DNA of 64,000 nt from positions 1 through 64,000 of the forward strand of contig NZ_WXEX01000010.1 of the NCBI RefSeq assembly GCF_009877435.1, read 5' to 3'. Every line of letters begins with the position of its first letter. The stretch's first letter is position 1. A program made the translations under genes and the position numbers. This stretch comes from Heliomicrobium gestii. Lineage in GTDB: Bacteria > Bacillota > Desulfitobacteriia > Heliobacteriales > Heliobacteriaceae. The notes beneath the pieces were generated by a model. It did no database searches. It worked only from the letters and a program-made list of their open reading frames with translations, and was not told where the DNA came from. Positions 41,083 through 51,206 of the stretch are shown piece by piece.

Positions 41083-42557
41083 TGATCCCATCAGTCGTGA
41101 TCGCCGGCGCTCATAGCGGCGCGGGAAAAACCACCGTCACCATGGGGCTCCTGGCGGCATTGCGGCGGCGGGGCTTGACGGTGCAGAGTTTCAAGACAGG
41201 TCCAGATTATATCGACCCTAGCTTCCATCGCCTGATCACCGGTCGGACCTGTTCCAACCTGGATACATGGATGATGGAAACCGAGACGATCCATCGCCTG
41301 TTCCGGCGGGCTGTCGAAGGGGCGCAGGTTGCCCTGATCGAGGGGGTCATGGGTCTCTTCGACGGCGCCGCCGGAGAACCGCCGGGAGGGGCCGGCAGCA
41401 CGGCGGCTCTCGCCGCTTTGTTGGGAGCGCCCATCGTTCTGGTCGTCGATGCCCGTTCTGCCGCTCAAAGCATCGCCGCTGTCGTCTATGGATTTTGCCG
41501 TCTCAACCCCGCGCTGCCGGTGGCCGGTGTGGTGCTCAACCGGATCGGTTCGACGAGGCACGGCCAGATGGTTCGACAGGCGGTGGAACAGACCTGCCGC
41601 ATCCCTGTTCTCGGCTGCCTCCCTCGCGATACTGTCCAACCGATGCCGGAGCGCCACCTGGGGCTCGTCGCGGCGGTCGAAAAAACGGCCTCTCTCGAAA
41701 CCTACTGGCAGTCCTTGGCAGACGTGATCGAAGAACATCTCGATGTGGACCTGCTGTTGGAACGGATTTCAGCGCAGGCGGCGAACCATCCGGAAGGGGA
41801 CGGGGACAGTCCAGGGAAAGGAATCGCCATGAGGGCTCCGAGGGCTCGTGTGGCCATCGCCCGTGACGAAGCCTTTCATTTTTACTATGAAGATGCCTTG
41901 CGTGACCTGGCCGAACGTGGTATCGAGTGGATCCCCTTCCGGCCTGTCGAGGGCGATCCGATCCCCCAGGGGGTCGACGGGATTTACCTGGGCGGTGGCT
42001 ATCCGGAACTCTACCTGGAGCCATTGGCGTCAAACAGCGCTTTTTTGCAGGAACTGGCTTACCTGCACCGGCAAGGAATCCCGATTTATGCCGAGTGCGG
42101 CGGCTTTATGACCCTTTGCCGGTCCATTCGCGACAGCAACGGCCATGAGGTTCCCCTGGCCGGTCTCGTCCCCGCCGACTGTGTGATGGGCAAAAGACGG
42201 CGCGCTCTGGGCTACGTGACCGCCAAAATCGCTGGTGACAGCTTGCTCGGAAGCTGCGGCGATCGGTTGCGCGGCCACGAGTTTCACTACTCTGACGCCG
42301 CCTTCGCGCCGGACGCCGTTCCCAGTCCCGCCTTCCTGCTCACCAAAACGAGCATCGCCGGCGAACATCCCGAGAGCCGTCCAGACGGCTACAGCCAAGG
42401 CGCCTTGACCGCCTCCTACTTCCACTTTCACTTCTCCGCCTTTCCGGCGGCCATGGACCATTTTCTCGAGCGCCTTGGCGCCGCCGCCGGAGAAAGGGGA
42501 AGGCAGGGCGCAGGTCAGCGCCGCCGTTTCGATGCAAAAGGGGGGAGCGACACATGA
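41082..42557 (+). CDS. cbiA: Cobyrinic acid a,c-diamide synthase CbiA
   Basis: A 491-aa glutamine-dependent amidase for carboxylates a and c. The N-terminal ATPase domain begins VVIAGAHSGAGKTTVTMGL and has GPDYIDPSFH and EGVMGLFDG; the C-terminal glutamine amidotransferase domain has IYAECGGFMTL with the nucleophilic Cys (near 343) and the ending SYFHFHF. ATG 41082 shares its A with the cbiB stop, with AGGAAAG upstream. The final ~30 residues are Arg/Gly-rich and variable. It overlaps cobO by 4 nt. Confidence 0.96.
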   Translation: MIPSVVIAGAHSGAGKTTVTMGLLAALRRRGLTVQSFKTGPDYIDPSFHRLITGRTCSNLDTWMMETETIHRLFRRAVEGAQVALIEGVMGLFDGAAGEPPGGAGSTAALAALLGAPIVLVVDARSAAQSIAAVVYGFCRLNPALPVAGVVLNRIGSTRHGQMVRQAVEQTCRIPVLGCLPRDTVQPMPERHLGLVAAVEKTASLETYWQSLADVIEEHLDVDLLLERISAQAANHPEGDGDSPGKGIAMRAPRARVAIARDEAFHFYYEDALRDLAERGIEWIPFRPVEGDPIPQGVDGIYLGGGYPELYLEPLASNSAFLQELAYLHRQGIPIYAECGGFMTLCRSIRDSNGHEVPLAGLVPADCVMGKRRRALGYVTAKIAGDSLLGSCGDRLRGHEFHYSDAAFAPDAVPSPAFLLTKTSIAGEHPESRPDGYSQGALTASYFHFHFSAFPAAMDHFLERLGAAAGERGRQGAGQRRRFDAKGGSDT

Positions 42558-43126
42558 CGCCGGGGCTGATCCAGGTATATACGGGCGACGGCAAAGGAAA
42601 GACAACGGCGGCGCTGGGGCTCTGCCTGCGCGCCGCCGGCCACGGCAAAGGCTCCGCCATCATCCAGTTCCAAAAAGGCAGCGCCTACATGGGGGAACTC
42701 TATTCGATCCAGCGTTTGCCCGAGATCAGCATCACCCAATTCGGCTGGGGCTGCCCGCAAGGGGCGCTGATCCGTTCCGGCGTCGCCCACTGTGTCAACT
42801 GTGGCGACTGTTTCCGCCGCAACCGGGCGCCGGACAACCCCTGGCCCCGCCAGGGACTGGCCTATGCCGCAGAGGTGTTGCGGGAGGGACGCGCCGAATT
42901 GGTCGTTCTTGACGAGATCAGCTACATCATGAATCGGGGTTATGTGACTGTCGACGAGGTTCTCGCCCTGTTGAACAGCCGCCGCGAGGGTGTCGAAGTG
43001 GTGCTCACGGGACGGCGCATGCCGCCGGAGATTATCGAACAGGCCCATCTGGTCACTGAGATGATTCCGCAAAAACACCCCCTGGCCGACGGGGTCAGCC
43101 CTTCCCGGCGGGGGATTGAATATTGA
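42554..43126 (+). CDS. cobO: Corrinoid adenosyltransferase (CobO/BtuR type) with a cysteine cluster
   Basis: A 190-aa ATP:cob(I)alamin adenosyltransferase that adds the 5'-deoxyadenosyl group. P-loop YTGDGKGKTTAALGL (about 9-23), FQKGS, and the VLDEIS and LTGR motifs are normal. In the middle, where many relatives have a short variable loop, there are four cysteines: Cys67 and the CxxCxxC set Cys80, Cys83, Cys86, followed by an Arg/Pro-rich stretch. These could bind a metal or act as redox sensor; this is inference. The start overlaps the cbiA stop (ATGA). Confidence 0.94.
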   Translation: MTPGLIQVYTGDGKGKTTAALGLCLRAAGHGKGSAIIQFQKGSAYMGELYSIQRLPEISITQFGWGCPQGALIRSGVAHCVNCGDCFRRNRAPDNPWPRQGLAYAAEVLREGRAELVVLDEISYIMNRGYVTVDEVLALLNSRREGVEVVLTGRRMPPEIIEQAHLVTEMIPQKHPLADGVSPSRRGIEY

Positions 43127-43202
43127 CAGACAGGATTTTGACAAGCCATTATTAACGGGTATGATTCGAATGACGCCGGAAAATGCAAGGGAGGATTCAA
43201 TA

Positions 43203-44258
43203 ATGACACTGGAAGCCCTACTCGCACAGATCAAACCTCTGAACGGGGAAGCCATGGAAAAAGCGCAAGCCCACCTTGACGACCTGACCAAGCCCCGGGG
43301 CAGCCTGGGCGTGTTGGAAGACATGGCCAAACAGTTGGCCGGTATCTTCGGCGAAATCCCGAAGAAGCCGCTGCAAAAGGCGATCATCCTGATGGCCGGC
43401 GACCATGGCGTCATGGAGGAAGGGGTCAGCGCCTTCCCGCAGGAAGTGACGCCCCAGATGGTGGCTAACTTCGCCAACGGCGGCGCCGGCATCAACAGCC
43501 TGGCTCGCCATGCTGGCGCTGATCTGATCTGTGTCGATGTGGGCATCGCCGTGGACATGCCTGACCTTCCCGGTCTACAGCGTCGCAAAGTGGCCTATGG
43601 AACGAAGAATATGGCGAAAGGGCCGGCCATGACTGTCGACGAGGCGATCCAAGCCATCCTCATCGGCGCCGACGTCGTCGCTGACGCTGTTCAACGGGGC
43701 GTTCGCATCGTCGGCACCGGCGAGATGGGCATCGGCAACACGACGCCATCGGCGGCCATCATCGCCGCCATCGGCGGTTTTTCCGTAGAGGACGTGGTAG
43801 GGCGGGGAACCGGCGTCAATGACCGGCAGCTGCAGATCAAAATCGACGCCATTAAAAAAGCCCTCGATGTGAACCGGCCTGATCGGGCCGATGGCATGGA
43901 CGTGCTTACCAAGGTGGGCGGGCTGGAGATCGCCGGTCTTGCCGGCGTCTGTCTGGGCGCCGCTGCCCAGGGGATCCCGGTGGTGATCGATGGCTTCATC
44001 TCCGGCGCGGCGGCGGTGATCGCCGGCACGATCTGCCCGCAAGCGCGCGACTACATGATCGGTTCCCACCTGTCTGAAGAGCCCGGACACAAGTTTATGC
44101 TTGATTACCTCGGCCTCAAACCGATGCTGATGATGAACTTCCGCCTCGGCGAGGGCACCGGCGCGGCGTTAGGGATGACCATGATCGACGCGGCGGTCAA
44201 GATGTCCAATGAGATGGCCACCTTCTCCAGCGCCGGCGTCAGCGAATCGATCGACTGA
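43203..44258 (+). CDS. cobT: Nicotinate-nucleotide-dimethylbenzimidazole phosphoribosyltransferase CobT
   Basis: A 351-aa enzyme that activates the lower ligand base to its alpha-ribotide. Signatures KPRGSLGVLEDMA, MAGDHGVMEEGVSAFPQ, GEMGIGNTTPSAA and the catalytic Glu region LGEGTGAALGM near the end. ATG 43203 has GGGAGG 8 nt upstream; the frame is open 87 nt further upstream into the cobO end, but this is not homologous. A 76-nt gap after cobO is the largest within this half of the run. Confidence 0.96.
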   Translation: MTLEALLAQIKPLNGEAMEKAQAHLDDLTKPRGSLGVLEDMAKQLAGIFGEIPKKPLQKAIILMAGDHGVMEEGVSAFPQEVTPQMVANFANGGAGINSLARHAGADLICVDVGIAVDMPDLPGLQRRKVAYGTKNMAKGPAMTVDEAIQAILIGADVVADAVQRGVRIVGTGEMGIGNTTPSAAIIAAIGGFSVEDVVGRGTGVNDRQLQIKIDAIKKALDVNRPDRADGMDVLTKVGGLEIAGLAGVCLGAAAQGIPVVIDGFISGAAAVIAGTICPQARDYMIGSHLSEEPGHKFMLDYLGLKPMLMMNFRLGEGTGAALGMTMIDAAVKMSNEMATFSSAGVSESID

Positions 44259-44259
44259 T

Positions 44260-45102
44260 ATGTTCGTCCGTCCTTGGTTGCGTTTTCGCCTCGCCCTCTC
44301 CTTTTTCACCCGCCTGCCGGTGGGGGCCATGGGGGAGAGCGGGGATGAAGACTTCGGTCGCTCTTTTCTCTACCTGCCTCTCGTCGGTCTGCTGCTCGGT
44401 TTGCTCCTCACGGTTGCGGCGACCATCGTCGGCGTCTTCTTTCCGCCCGTCCTCTTGCCGCCTCTGCTGCTGGCGCTGCACATCTACAACACCGGCGGCA
44501 TTCACCTTGACGGGTTCATGGACACCTTTGACGGGATCTTCTCGGCTCGCAAGGCGGAACGGGTGCTCGAGATCATGCGTGATTCCCGTGTCGGCGCCCA
44601 TTCCGTCCTGGCGGTGACGATGCTGTTGATGACGAAGGCCGCCGCCGTCTACGCCCTGTGGCAGTTGGGGGGATTCCATATCCCGGCTCAATGGCCGGCC
44701 TGGAACTGGCTGTCCGGTTTGTACGCTCCCGTCGACCGGATCGCCATCAGCCCCCTGTTGGTCACCTTGTTATGGATGCCCATGGCCGGGCGCTGGGTTG
44801 TCGTTTACATGATGCAACGCTTTCCCTATGCCCGGAGCCAGGGGATGGCAACGCTGTTCAACCGCTACATTGACGGTTCAGTGCTGACCATCGGCACTGT
44901 CATCACGGCAGCGGTGGCGGCGCTCATCGCCGGAGTCGCCGGCTGGGCGGCGCTGGTGTTGCTCTGGCTCTTCTTCGAATGGTGGGGCGGGAAGCTCACC
45001 CGGTTTCTCGGCGGGCTGACGGGCGACATCTATGGCGCCACCTGCGAGATCGGCGAGTTGCTGCTGTTGTTGATGGCGCTGCTCCTCTACCACATACGCT
45101 AG
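44260..45102 (+). CDS. cobS: Adenosylcobinamide-GDP ribazoletransferase (cobalamin synthase) CobS
   Basis: A 280-aa integral membrane enzyme joining alpha-ribazole to AdoCbi-GDP, the last assembly step. The family signatures SFFTRLPVG, FLYLPLVGLLLG, GGIHLDGFMDTFDG with the Mg-binding acidic residues, and RDSRVGAHSV are seen; about six to seven hydrophobic helices. ATG 44260 follows the cobT stop by 1 nt; there is no clear Shine-Dalgarno, so translation is probably coupled. The in-frame ATG at 44209 lies inside cobT. Confidence 0.95.
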   Translation: MFVRPWLRFRLALSFFTRLPVGAMGESGDEDFGRSFLYLPLVGLLLGLLLTVAATIVGVFFPPVLLPPLLLALHIYNTGGIHLDGFMDTFDGIFSARKAERVLEIMRDSRVGAHSVLAVTMLLMTKAAAVYALWQLGGFHIPAQWPAWNWLSGLYAPVDRIAISPLLVTLLWMPMAGRWVVVYMMQRFPYARSQGMATLFNRYIDGSVLTIGTVITAAVAALIAGVAGWAALVLLWLFFEWWGGKLTRFLGGLTGDIYGATCEIGELLLLLMALLLYHIR

Positions 45103-45125
45103 TTGTCTGAAAGGAGGCATCTGAC

Positions 45126-46043
45126 GTGTACGCCCAGGCGCAGATACCAGCTACATGCGGCGAACTGGCCCAGGGCCTGATCGGGGGCCGTTTCCTGCAC
45201 CTCACCTGTCCCATTGACGCCTGGGTCACGGCCAGTGCCTACCTGACACCAGGCAGCGGTCGCATTGACGGACTGGCCGATCGACCCAAGGCGGCCCGGG
45301 CCGTCAATGCCTTGCTCGATCTGTGGAGCATGGCCGGTTGTTTCGATATCCGCTTCCACATGGACAACCCCTTGCCATCGGGCAAAGGGATGGCGACGAG
45401 CACCGCCGATATCTGCGCCGCTGTCTACGCTGTCGCCCGGGCGTTGGGACGAGAACTGACGCCGGCGCAGATGGGGCCTATCGCCGTCGCCGTAGAACCC
45501 TCAGACGGACTCTTCTATCCGGGCATCGCCGTCTTCGATCACCGCAGCGGAACCTGGGGAAAGACGGTCGGGATGGCGCCAGTTCCACCCTTGCATATCC
45601 TGGCCTTTGACCTGGGCGGCGAAGTCGACACGATCGAGTTCAACAACCGGGTCGATCTGCTGGAGGCGAACCGGCAGAAAGAAGCCGCCGTCCGGCAAGC
45701 CTTTGCCATGATCACCCGAGGCCTGCGGTGCGGCGATCCGAGGCGGATCGGGGAAGGGGCAACCTTGAGCGCTCGGGCCAACCAGGGGATTTTACCAAAA
45801 GAAGCCCTTGAGGAGATCATCAGCGGTGTCCGCGCTTTTGGCGCTGTCGGTGTCAACGTGGCCCACAGCGGGACAGTTCTCGGTGTGATCGTGCCGGAGG
45901 GCAAACATCAGCGCCTCAGCCCGATCACCAGTTGGGTCGAGAGCCGCTTCCCCCACTGGAACCGGTTGGGCTGTTACCGTCTCGTCAGCGGGGGGCCGCG
46001 ATTCGCCGATGCGAGCCGGCAGGGGAGAGAGGCAGCCTTATGA
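45126..46043 (+). CDS. GHMP kinase, probable L-threonine kinase (PduX-like)
   Basis: A 305-aa GHMP-family kinase. N-terminal AQIPATCGELAQG and the phosphate-binding loop PLPSGKGMATSTADI (about 81-95) match PduX, which makes L-threonine phosphate as precursor of (R)-1-amino-2-propanol phosphate in the B12 side chain. Placement directly before the threonine-phosphate decarboxylase gene cobD supports this role. GTG 45126 follows AAAGGAGG. The stop overlaps the cobD ATG by 4 nt. Confidence 0.9.
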   Translation: MYAQAQIPATCGELAQGLIGGRFLHLTCPIDAWVTASAYLTPGSGRIDGLADRPKAARAVNALLDLWSMAGCFDIRFHMDNPLPSGKGMATSTADICAAVYAVARALGRELTPAQMGPIAVAVEPSDGLFYPGIAVFDHRSGTWGKTVGMAPVPPLHILAFDLGGEVDTIEFNNRVDLLEANRQKEAAVRQAFAMITRGLRCGDPRRIGEGATLSARANQGILPKEALEEIISGVRAFGAVGVNVAHSGTVLGVIVPEGKHQRLSPITSWVESRFPHWNRLGCYRLVSGGPRFADASRQGREAAL

Positions 46044-47230
46044 AAAGGGGACCGATGACAGAAAAACGCACGATAATGGAGCAGCCTGTGATTTCCGACC
46101 GGCATAATGAATTGCAAAAGGCGCAGCCTGTCCCGTACCGGCACGGCGGCGATGTGTGGGGCGCTATCGAGGTTGCAGGCGTCTCCGTCACAGAGATCCT
46201 GGATCTGAGCGCCAATATCAACTATTTGGGTCTTTCGCATCAGGTGAAAAAGGCGATCGAGGAAAGCATCGATCAGGTCGTTCACTACCCAGACCCCCAA
46301 TGCCGCCGGCTGATCGACGCCCTGGCTGATCACTTCGCTGTTTCGCCTGATTCGATCTGCGCGGGCAACGGCGCCGTTGACCTCCTCGATCACTGGCTCC
46401 ATGCGGTGAAAGCCCGCCGTGTGCTCATCCCGGAGCCTGCCTTCGGCCAGTACGAGCGCGCCGTCGCTGCCCAGGGCGGTGAGGCCGTTCGCCTGCAACT
46501 GGAAGAAAAGGGACACTTTCGGCTTGATGTGGAGGCGTGGCGACAGGCTCTCCAAAAAGAGAATTGTGACGCCGCGATCCTCTGTACGCCCCATAACCCC
46601 GCCGGCTGGGTCTGGACGGCCGAAGAAAGACAGGCTGTCTTGACGCACTTGACGTCAGCGCCGGTCCGCTTGCTGGTCGATGAATCCTTTTTGGATTTTC
46701 TCCCCGATGGCCGCCTCTTGAGCTGCTGCGCAGAAGCTGCCAAGAGCGATCAGGTAGCCGTCCTCTACTCGCTGACCAAGTTTTTCGCCATCCCGGGCCT
46801 TCGCCTCGGCGCCTTGATCGCCCACCGGGAGATCATCAATGCCATTGTTCGCCGGCGCGATCCCTGGGTGGTCAACCACTTGGCCCAGGTTGCCGGCATC
46901 GCCGCCCTTGCCGACCGGGATTACCACCGGAAGACCTGGGAGGGGCTCCCTCAAGAGCGGGATTACCTTTTTCAGCGGCTAAGGGATCTGCCGGGGTTGT
47001 CACCGCTGCCTTCGGCCGCCAATTTTCTCCTCCTTCGCATCGAGGAAAGCGGCCTCTCGTCGACAGAATGGACAAAACGGCTGCGTCGCCGGGGTATTTT
47101 GGTCCGGAACTGCAATACCTTTTTATCGTTGGGAGAACGCTACCTGCGACTGGCCGTACGCGACAGGGCGGCCACGAATCGACTGATTGACGCCATGCGG
47201 GCCGTGCTCGCAGAGGAGGGAATGCTTTGA
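46040..47230 (+). CDS. cobD: L-threonine-O-3-phosphate decarboxylase CobD
   Basis: A 396-aa PLP-dependent enzyme of the histidinol-phosphate aminotransferase family that decarboxylates threonine phosphate to aminopropanol phosphate. Typical signatures: YRHGGDVWGA, LDLSANINYLG, YPDPQCRRL, the PLP Lys in YSLTKFFAIPGLRLG and the LVRNCNTF C-terminal substrate Arg. ATG 46040 overlaps the preceding stop and has GAGAGAGG upstream; the first ~25 residues before the conserved core are variable. A histidinol-phosphate aminotransferase role is excluded mainly by context. Confidence 0.94.
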   Translation: MKRGPMTEKRTIMEQPVISDRHNELQKAQPVPYRHGGDVWGAIEVAGVSVTEILDLSANINYLGLSHQVKKAIEESIDQVVHYPDPQCRRLIDALADHFAVSPDSICAGNGAVDLLDHWLHAVKARRVLIPEPAFGQYERAVAAQGGEAVRLQLEEKGHFRLDVEAWRQALQKENCDAAILCTPHNPAGWVWTAEERQAVLTHLTSAPVRLLVDESFLDFLPDGRLLSCCAEAAKSDQVAVLYSLTKFFAIPGLRLGALIAHREIINAIVRRRDPWVVNHLAQVAGIAALADRDYHRKTWEGLPQERDYLFQRLRDLPGLSPLPSAANFLLLRIEESGLSSTEWTKRLRRRGILVRNCNTFLSLGERYLRLAVRDRAATNRLIDAMRAVLAEEGML

Positions 47231-47868
47231 CCCGTGTTTACCTGATCCGCCACGGTGAGACCGAATGGAACATGGCCCGGCGCTACCAGGGCCATAGTGA
47301 CGTGCAACTGAGTGAGAAGGGGCGGGAGCAGGCTCAGTTGCTCGTGAGGCGGCTGGCCGGTGAAAAGATCGATCGTGTTTTTGCCAGCGATCTGAGCCGG
47401 GCCGTTGAAACAGCGCGCGTGATCGCTGAAGGACATCACACCGAGGTGATCGTCGAACCGCGCTTTCGGGAGTGCAACTTTGGCGCTTGGGAAGGGTTGA
47501 CCTTTACCGAAATCGAGAAGGCCTACCCGGAAGAGATGAAGACATGGAACACCGCGCCGGGCAAACTGCAACTGCCGGGCGGCGAGAGCTTCGCCATCGT
47601 CCAGTGCCGCGCCCATGAAGCCATGATGGAACTGGTGAAAAAGCACGACAACGAGGGAGTCGCCATCGTCGCTCACGGCGGGACGATCCGCACCCTGCTG
47701 TGCGCCATTCTGGAAGTGGACCTGGACCGGGCCTGGCAATTCCGCCAGGAAAACACGGCCCTGAATATCATCGACTTTTATGACTGCAAAGGCATCATCG
47801 AACGGATCAATGACGTGACCCACCTGATTCCAGGGGCTTTTCCCACCGGCAAAAGCAGGGTAGAATAG
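47227..47868 (+). CDS. cobC: Histidine phosphatase family protein, probable alpha-ribazole phosphatase CobC
   Basis: A 213-aa phosphoglycerate-mutase-like phosphatase. The phosphohistidine motif is LIRHGETEWN (His9), with the second catalytic His in VAHGGTIRTLL near 151 and catalytic acidic ECNFGAWEG. In B12 gene clusters such enzymes remove the phosphate from alpha-ribazole phosphate or adenosylcobalamin phosphate. The TTG start overlaps the cobD stop (TTGA) with AGAGGAGG upstream. The C-terminal extension of about 15 residues is unremarkable. General phosphatase activity is possible. Confidence 0.92.
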   Translation: MTRVYLIRHGETEWNMARRYQGHSDVQLSEKGREQAQLLVRRLAGEKIDRVFASDLSRAVETARVIAEGHHTEVIVEPRFRECNFGAWEGLTFTEIEKAYPEEMKTWNTAPGKLQLPGGESFAIVQCRAHEAMMELVKKHDNEGVAIVAHGGTIRTLLCAILEVDLDRAWQFRQENTALNIIDFYDCKGIIERINDVTHLIPGAFPTGKSRVE

Positions 47869-47899
47869 TACTGGAAACGCAATGGATGGGGGGATTCAT

Positions 47900-48196
47900 G
47901 TGCCGTCCCTTCAGTCGCCCGGTTTTTGGCAACGGATGCGACTGCTGCTCAACCTACCCCGCTCAACGCGGCTACTGTACGCTCTATTGAGGGACAACCG
48001 GGTGCCGCTGGTCAATAAGGCGCTGTTCCTCGGTCTAAGCCTGATGTATCTGCTATGGCCCCTTGATCTGGTTCCAGACCTGGTGCCGATCTTGGGAGAG
48101 TTAGACGATATCACGGTCATCCTGTTTCTGATCGACCGCTTCGTCGCCTCCGTTCCGTCCTATGTGGTCTACGAGCACATGGACCGCTTTGAGTAG
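47900..48196 (+). CDS. DUF1232 family membrane protein (YkvA-like)
   Basis: A 98-aa protein with the DUF1232 core VNKALFLGLSLMYLLWPLDLVPD, PILGELDD; two hydrophobic stretches (about 35-55 and 65-80). Function of the family is unknown. GTG 47900 is preferred over ATG 47882 because GGGGGG lies 6 nt before it. It follows cobC by 31 nt and is the last gene before the operon terminator, so it is probably read with the cobalamin genes without necessarily sharing their function. Confidence 0.85.
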   Translation: MPSLQSPGFWQRMRLLLNLPRSTRLLYALLRDNRVPLVNKALFLGLSLMYLLWPLDLVPDLVPILGELDDITVILFLIDRFVASVPSYVVYEHMDRFE

Positions 48197-48225
48197 CGGT
48201 AGAATGATGATGCGTGGCGGGCGAT

Positions 48226-48272
48226 CAAAGCCTTCTATCCTCTTCACGAAGAGATAGAAGGCTTTGTTTTTT
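48226..48272 (+). terminator. Strong terminator closing the cobalamin region
   Basis: A perfect 14-bp stem (caaagccttctatc 48226-48239, gatagaaggctttg 48253-48266), a 13-nt loop and six T. Confidence 0.95.
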
Positions 48273-48331
48273 ATCCAGCGCTGCCAATGGAGCATATGGG
48301 AAGAAATAATTTTCTTCCGCTCGCTTTTTTG

Positions 48332-48340
48332 TGGTAAAAT
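48332..48340 (+). promoter_or_regulatory. Extended -10 promoter of guaB
   Basis: TGGTAAAAT (TGn plus TAAAAT) lies about 130 nt before the guaB GTG. The leader contains a small hairpin (ccgat-taa-atcgg, about 48400-48415) but no recognisable purine or PRPP riboswitch. Confidence 0.55.
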
Positions 48341-48421
48341 GAAGGATAAGAGTCTGGGGGCGGTTTCCACCGGTCGATGTTGGTCTCTGCAACCTTGGAT
48401 AATCCGATTAAATCGGAGTAG

Positions 48422-49927
<1,506 letters not shown>

Positions 49928-49938
49928 GAGCGTGGCCC

Positions 49939-50295
49939 ATGGGCAATTATCACTTGGCTGGCACGGAATATGTCACTTCCGACCCCCGGGAAGAGATCCT
50001 GGGGGTCGCTCTCGCCGCTTTTATCGGCCGGCAGGGAATCCTCACCCTGAAGACAGGCCAACATACGGCGATCTGGCGGAGCGCCTGCACGATGGACGCC
50101 GTCATCCGGCGGGAAGAGCGGATCGAAGAAGGCCACTTGACTGTGGAGCAAGTGGCCTTTCAACTGCTTCCACGAACGATTCAACCTGCCTGGGAGATCA
50201 CCCTTCCGGTCGATCAGTTTATCGAGATGGAAAGCTACCCACGGGAGACGAATCTGCACTTTCAAGGCTACACCTGGTCATGGAGGCCGCAATGA
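49939..50295 (+). CDS. Unknown protein, 118 aa
   Basis: I cannot assign this soluble 118-aa protein; it has a beta-rich pattern, no signal peptide and several conserved-looking Trp residues near the C terminus. ATG 49939 has AGGAG at 9 nt upstream, 11 nt after guaB. Its TGA overlaps the ATG of the HAD phosphatase gene (ATGA), so the two are coupled. A longer open frame in another phase over the same bases is the upstream extension of the HAD gene and not a separate gene. Confidence 0.65.
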   Translation: MGNYHLAGTEYVTSDPREEILGVALAAFIGRQGILTLKTGQHTAIWRSACTMDAVIRREERIEEGHLTVEQVAFQLLPRTIQPAWEITLPVDQFIEMESYPRETNLHFQGYTWSWRPQ

Positions 50296-51125
50296 GTCCC
50301 ATCCGACTTGTAGCGATGGATATGGATGGCACCCTTCTCGATGAGAAGCGGCGGATCCCTGAACCGGTAGCTCAACGGATCGCTGAATTACGTCAGGCTG
50401 GAGTCATCTTTACGATAGCGACAGGGCGGATCTACCGATCAGCCATGCCCTATGCCCAACAGCTCGAACTCAAGGCGCCGCTGATCACCTGCAACGGCGC
50501 TTTGATCCGCCATCCAGAAAATGGCCCCATCCTCCACCATCGAAGGTTAGACGCGCAGCAGGTAATTTCCCTTCTGCAGTGGCTCAAAGGAAAGAGCAGT
50601 GATGCGTTGCGCTATTCCTTTCACGGTGACGACGTGTTCACTGACAGGACTCACGAATACACCGCCAGCTATGAACGGGCGCTTGGACTTTCCTTCCATT
50701 TTGTCGACGATCTGGCCGCTCATCTGGCAGGCGGACCGGATCGCCATCCGACCATGTTTGTTCTCATGACCGATCCGGCGGCCACACCATCGATGACCCA
50801 AGAGATCTTGGAACACCTGAACGGCGCCGTTGCCATCACCAACTCTCATGATTACTTTATCGAAATCCTTCATCCTGAGGTGTCGAAGGGGGCGGCTCTG
50901 GCCCAACTGGCCGCGTCTTTGTCCATTGACCAGAGTGAAGTGATGGCTATCGGCGACAATCATAACGACCTGAGCATGATCCGCTGGGCCGGACAGGGTG
51001 TCTTCGTGGCCAACGCGCCTGAGGCGCTTCACCGGGAGGCCGATTACGTCACCAGGGCTCGCAATTCCATGGGCGTCTTAGAGGCCTTGAACCGCCTTTT
51101 TCCGCCGCTCTCCCATGTGCCTTAG
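50292..51125 (+). CDS. HAD superfamily hydrolase, Cof type (IIB)
   Basis: A 277-aa Cof-type phosphatase acting on sugar or nucleotide phosphates. HAD motif I DMDGTLLD at 9-16, motif II TGR near 45, motif III Lys in VSKGAALAQLA, and motif IV GDNHNDLSMI near 219. The cap domain lies between motifs II and III. ATG 50292 overlaps the preceding stop, with TGGAGG upstream. The substrate cannot be told from sequence. Confidence 0.93.
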   Translation: MSPIRLVAMDMDGTLLDEKRRIPEPVAQRIAELRQAGVIFTIATGRIYRSAMPYAQQLELKAPLITCNGALIRHPENGPILHHRRLDAQQVISLLQWLKGKSSDALRYSFHGDDVFTDRTHEYTASYERALGLSFHFVDDLAAHLAGGPDRHPTMFVLMTDPAATPSMTQEILEHLNGAVAITNSHDYFIEILHPEVSKGAALAQLAASLSIDQSEVMAIGDNHNDLSMIRWAGQGVFVANAPEALHREADYVTRARNSMGVLEALNRLFPPLSHVP

Positions 51126-51145
51126 TTCGCCTTTTCTAAAAGGAT

Positions 51146-51174
51146 TTGACAATTGATTTGTCGAAAGAAACAAT
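51146..51174 (+). promoter_or_regulatory. Candidate promoter and inverted repeat upstream of the actin pair
   Basis: TTGACA (51146-51151), 17 nt, AACAAT (51169-51174). GACAA-N5-TTGTC (51148-51162) is an inverted repeat overlapping the -35 and could be an autoregulatory site, as ParR-type proteins usually bind upstream of parM. Confidence 0.4.
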
Positions 51175-51206
51175 AAAGTACATGTAACCGGAGGATTTGA
51201 AGCGCC

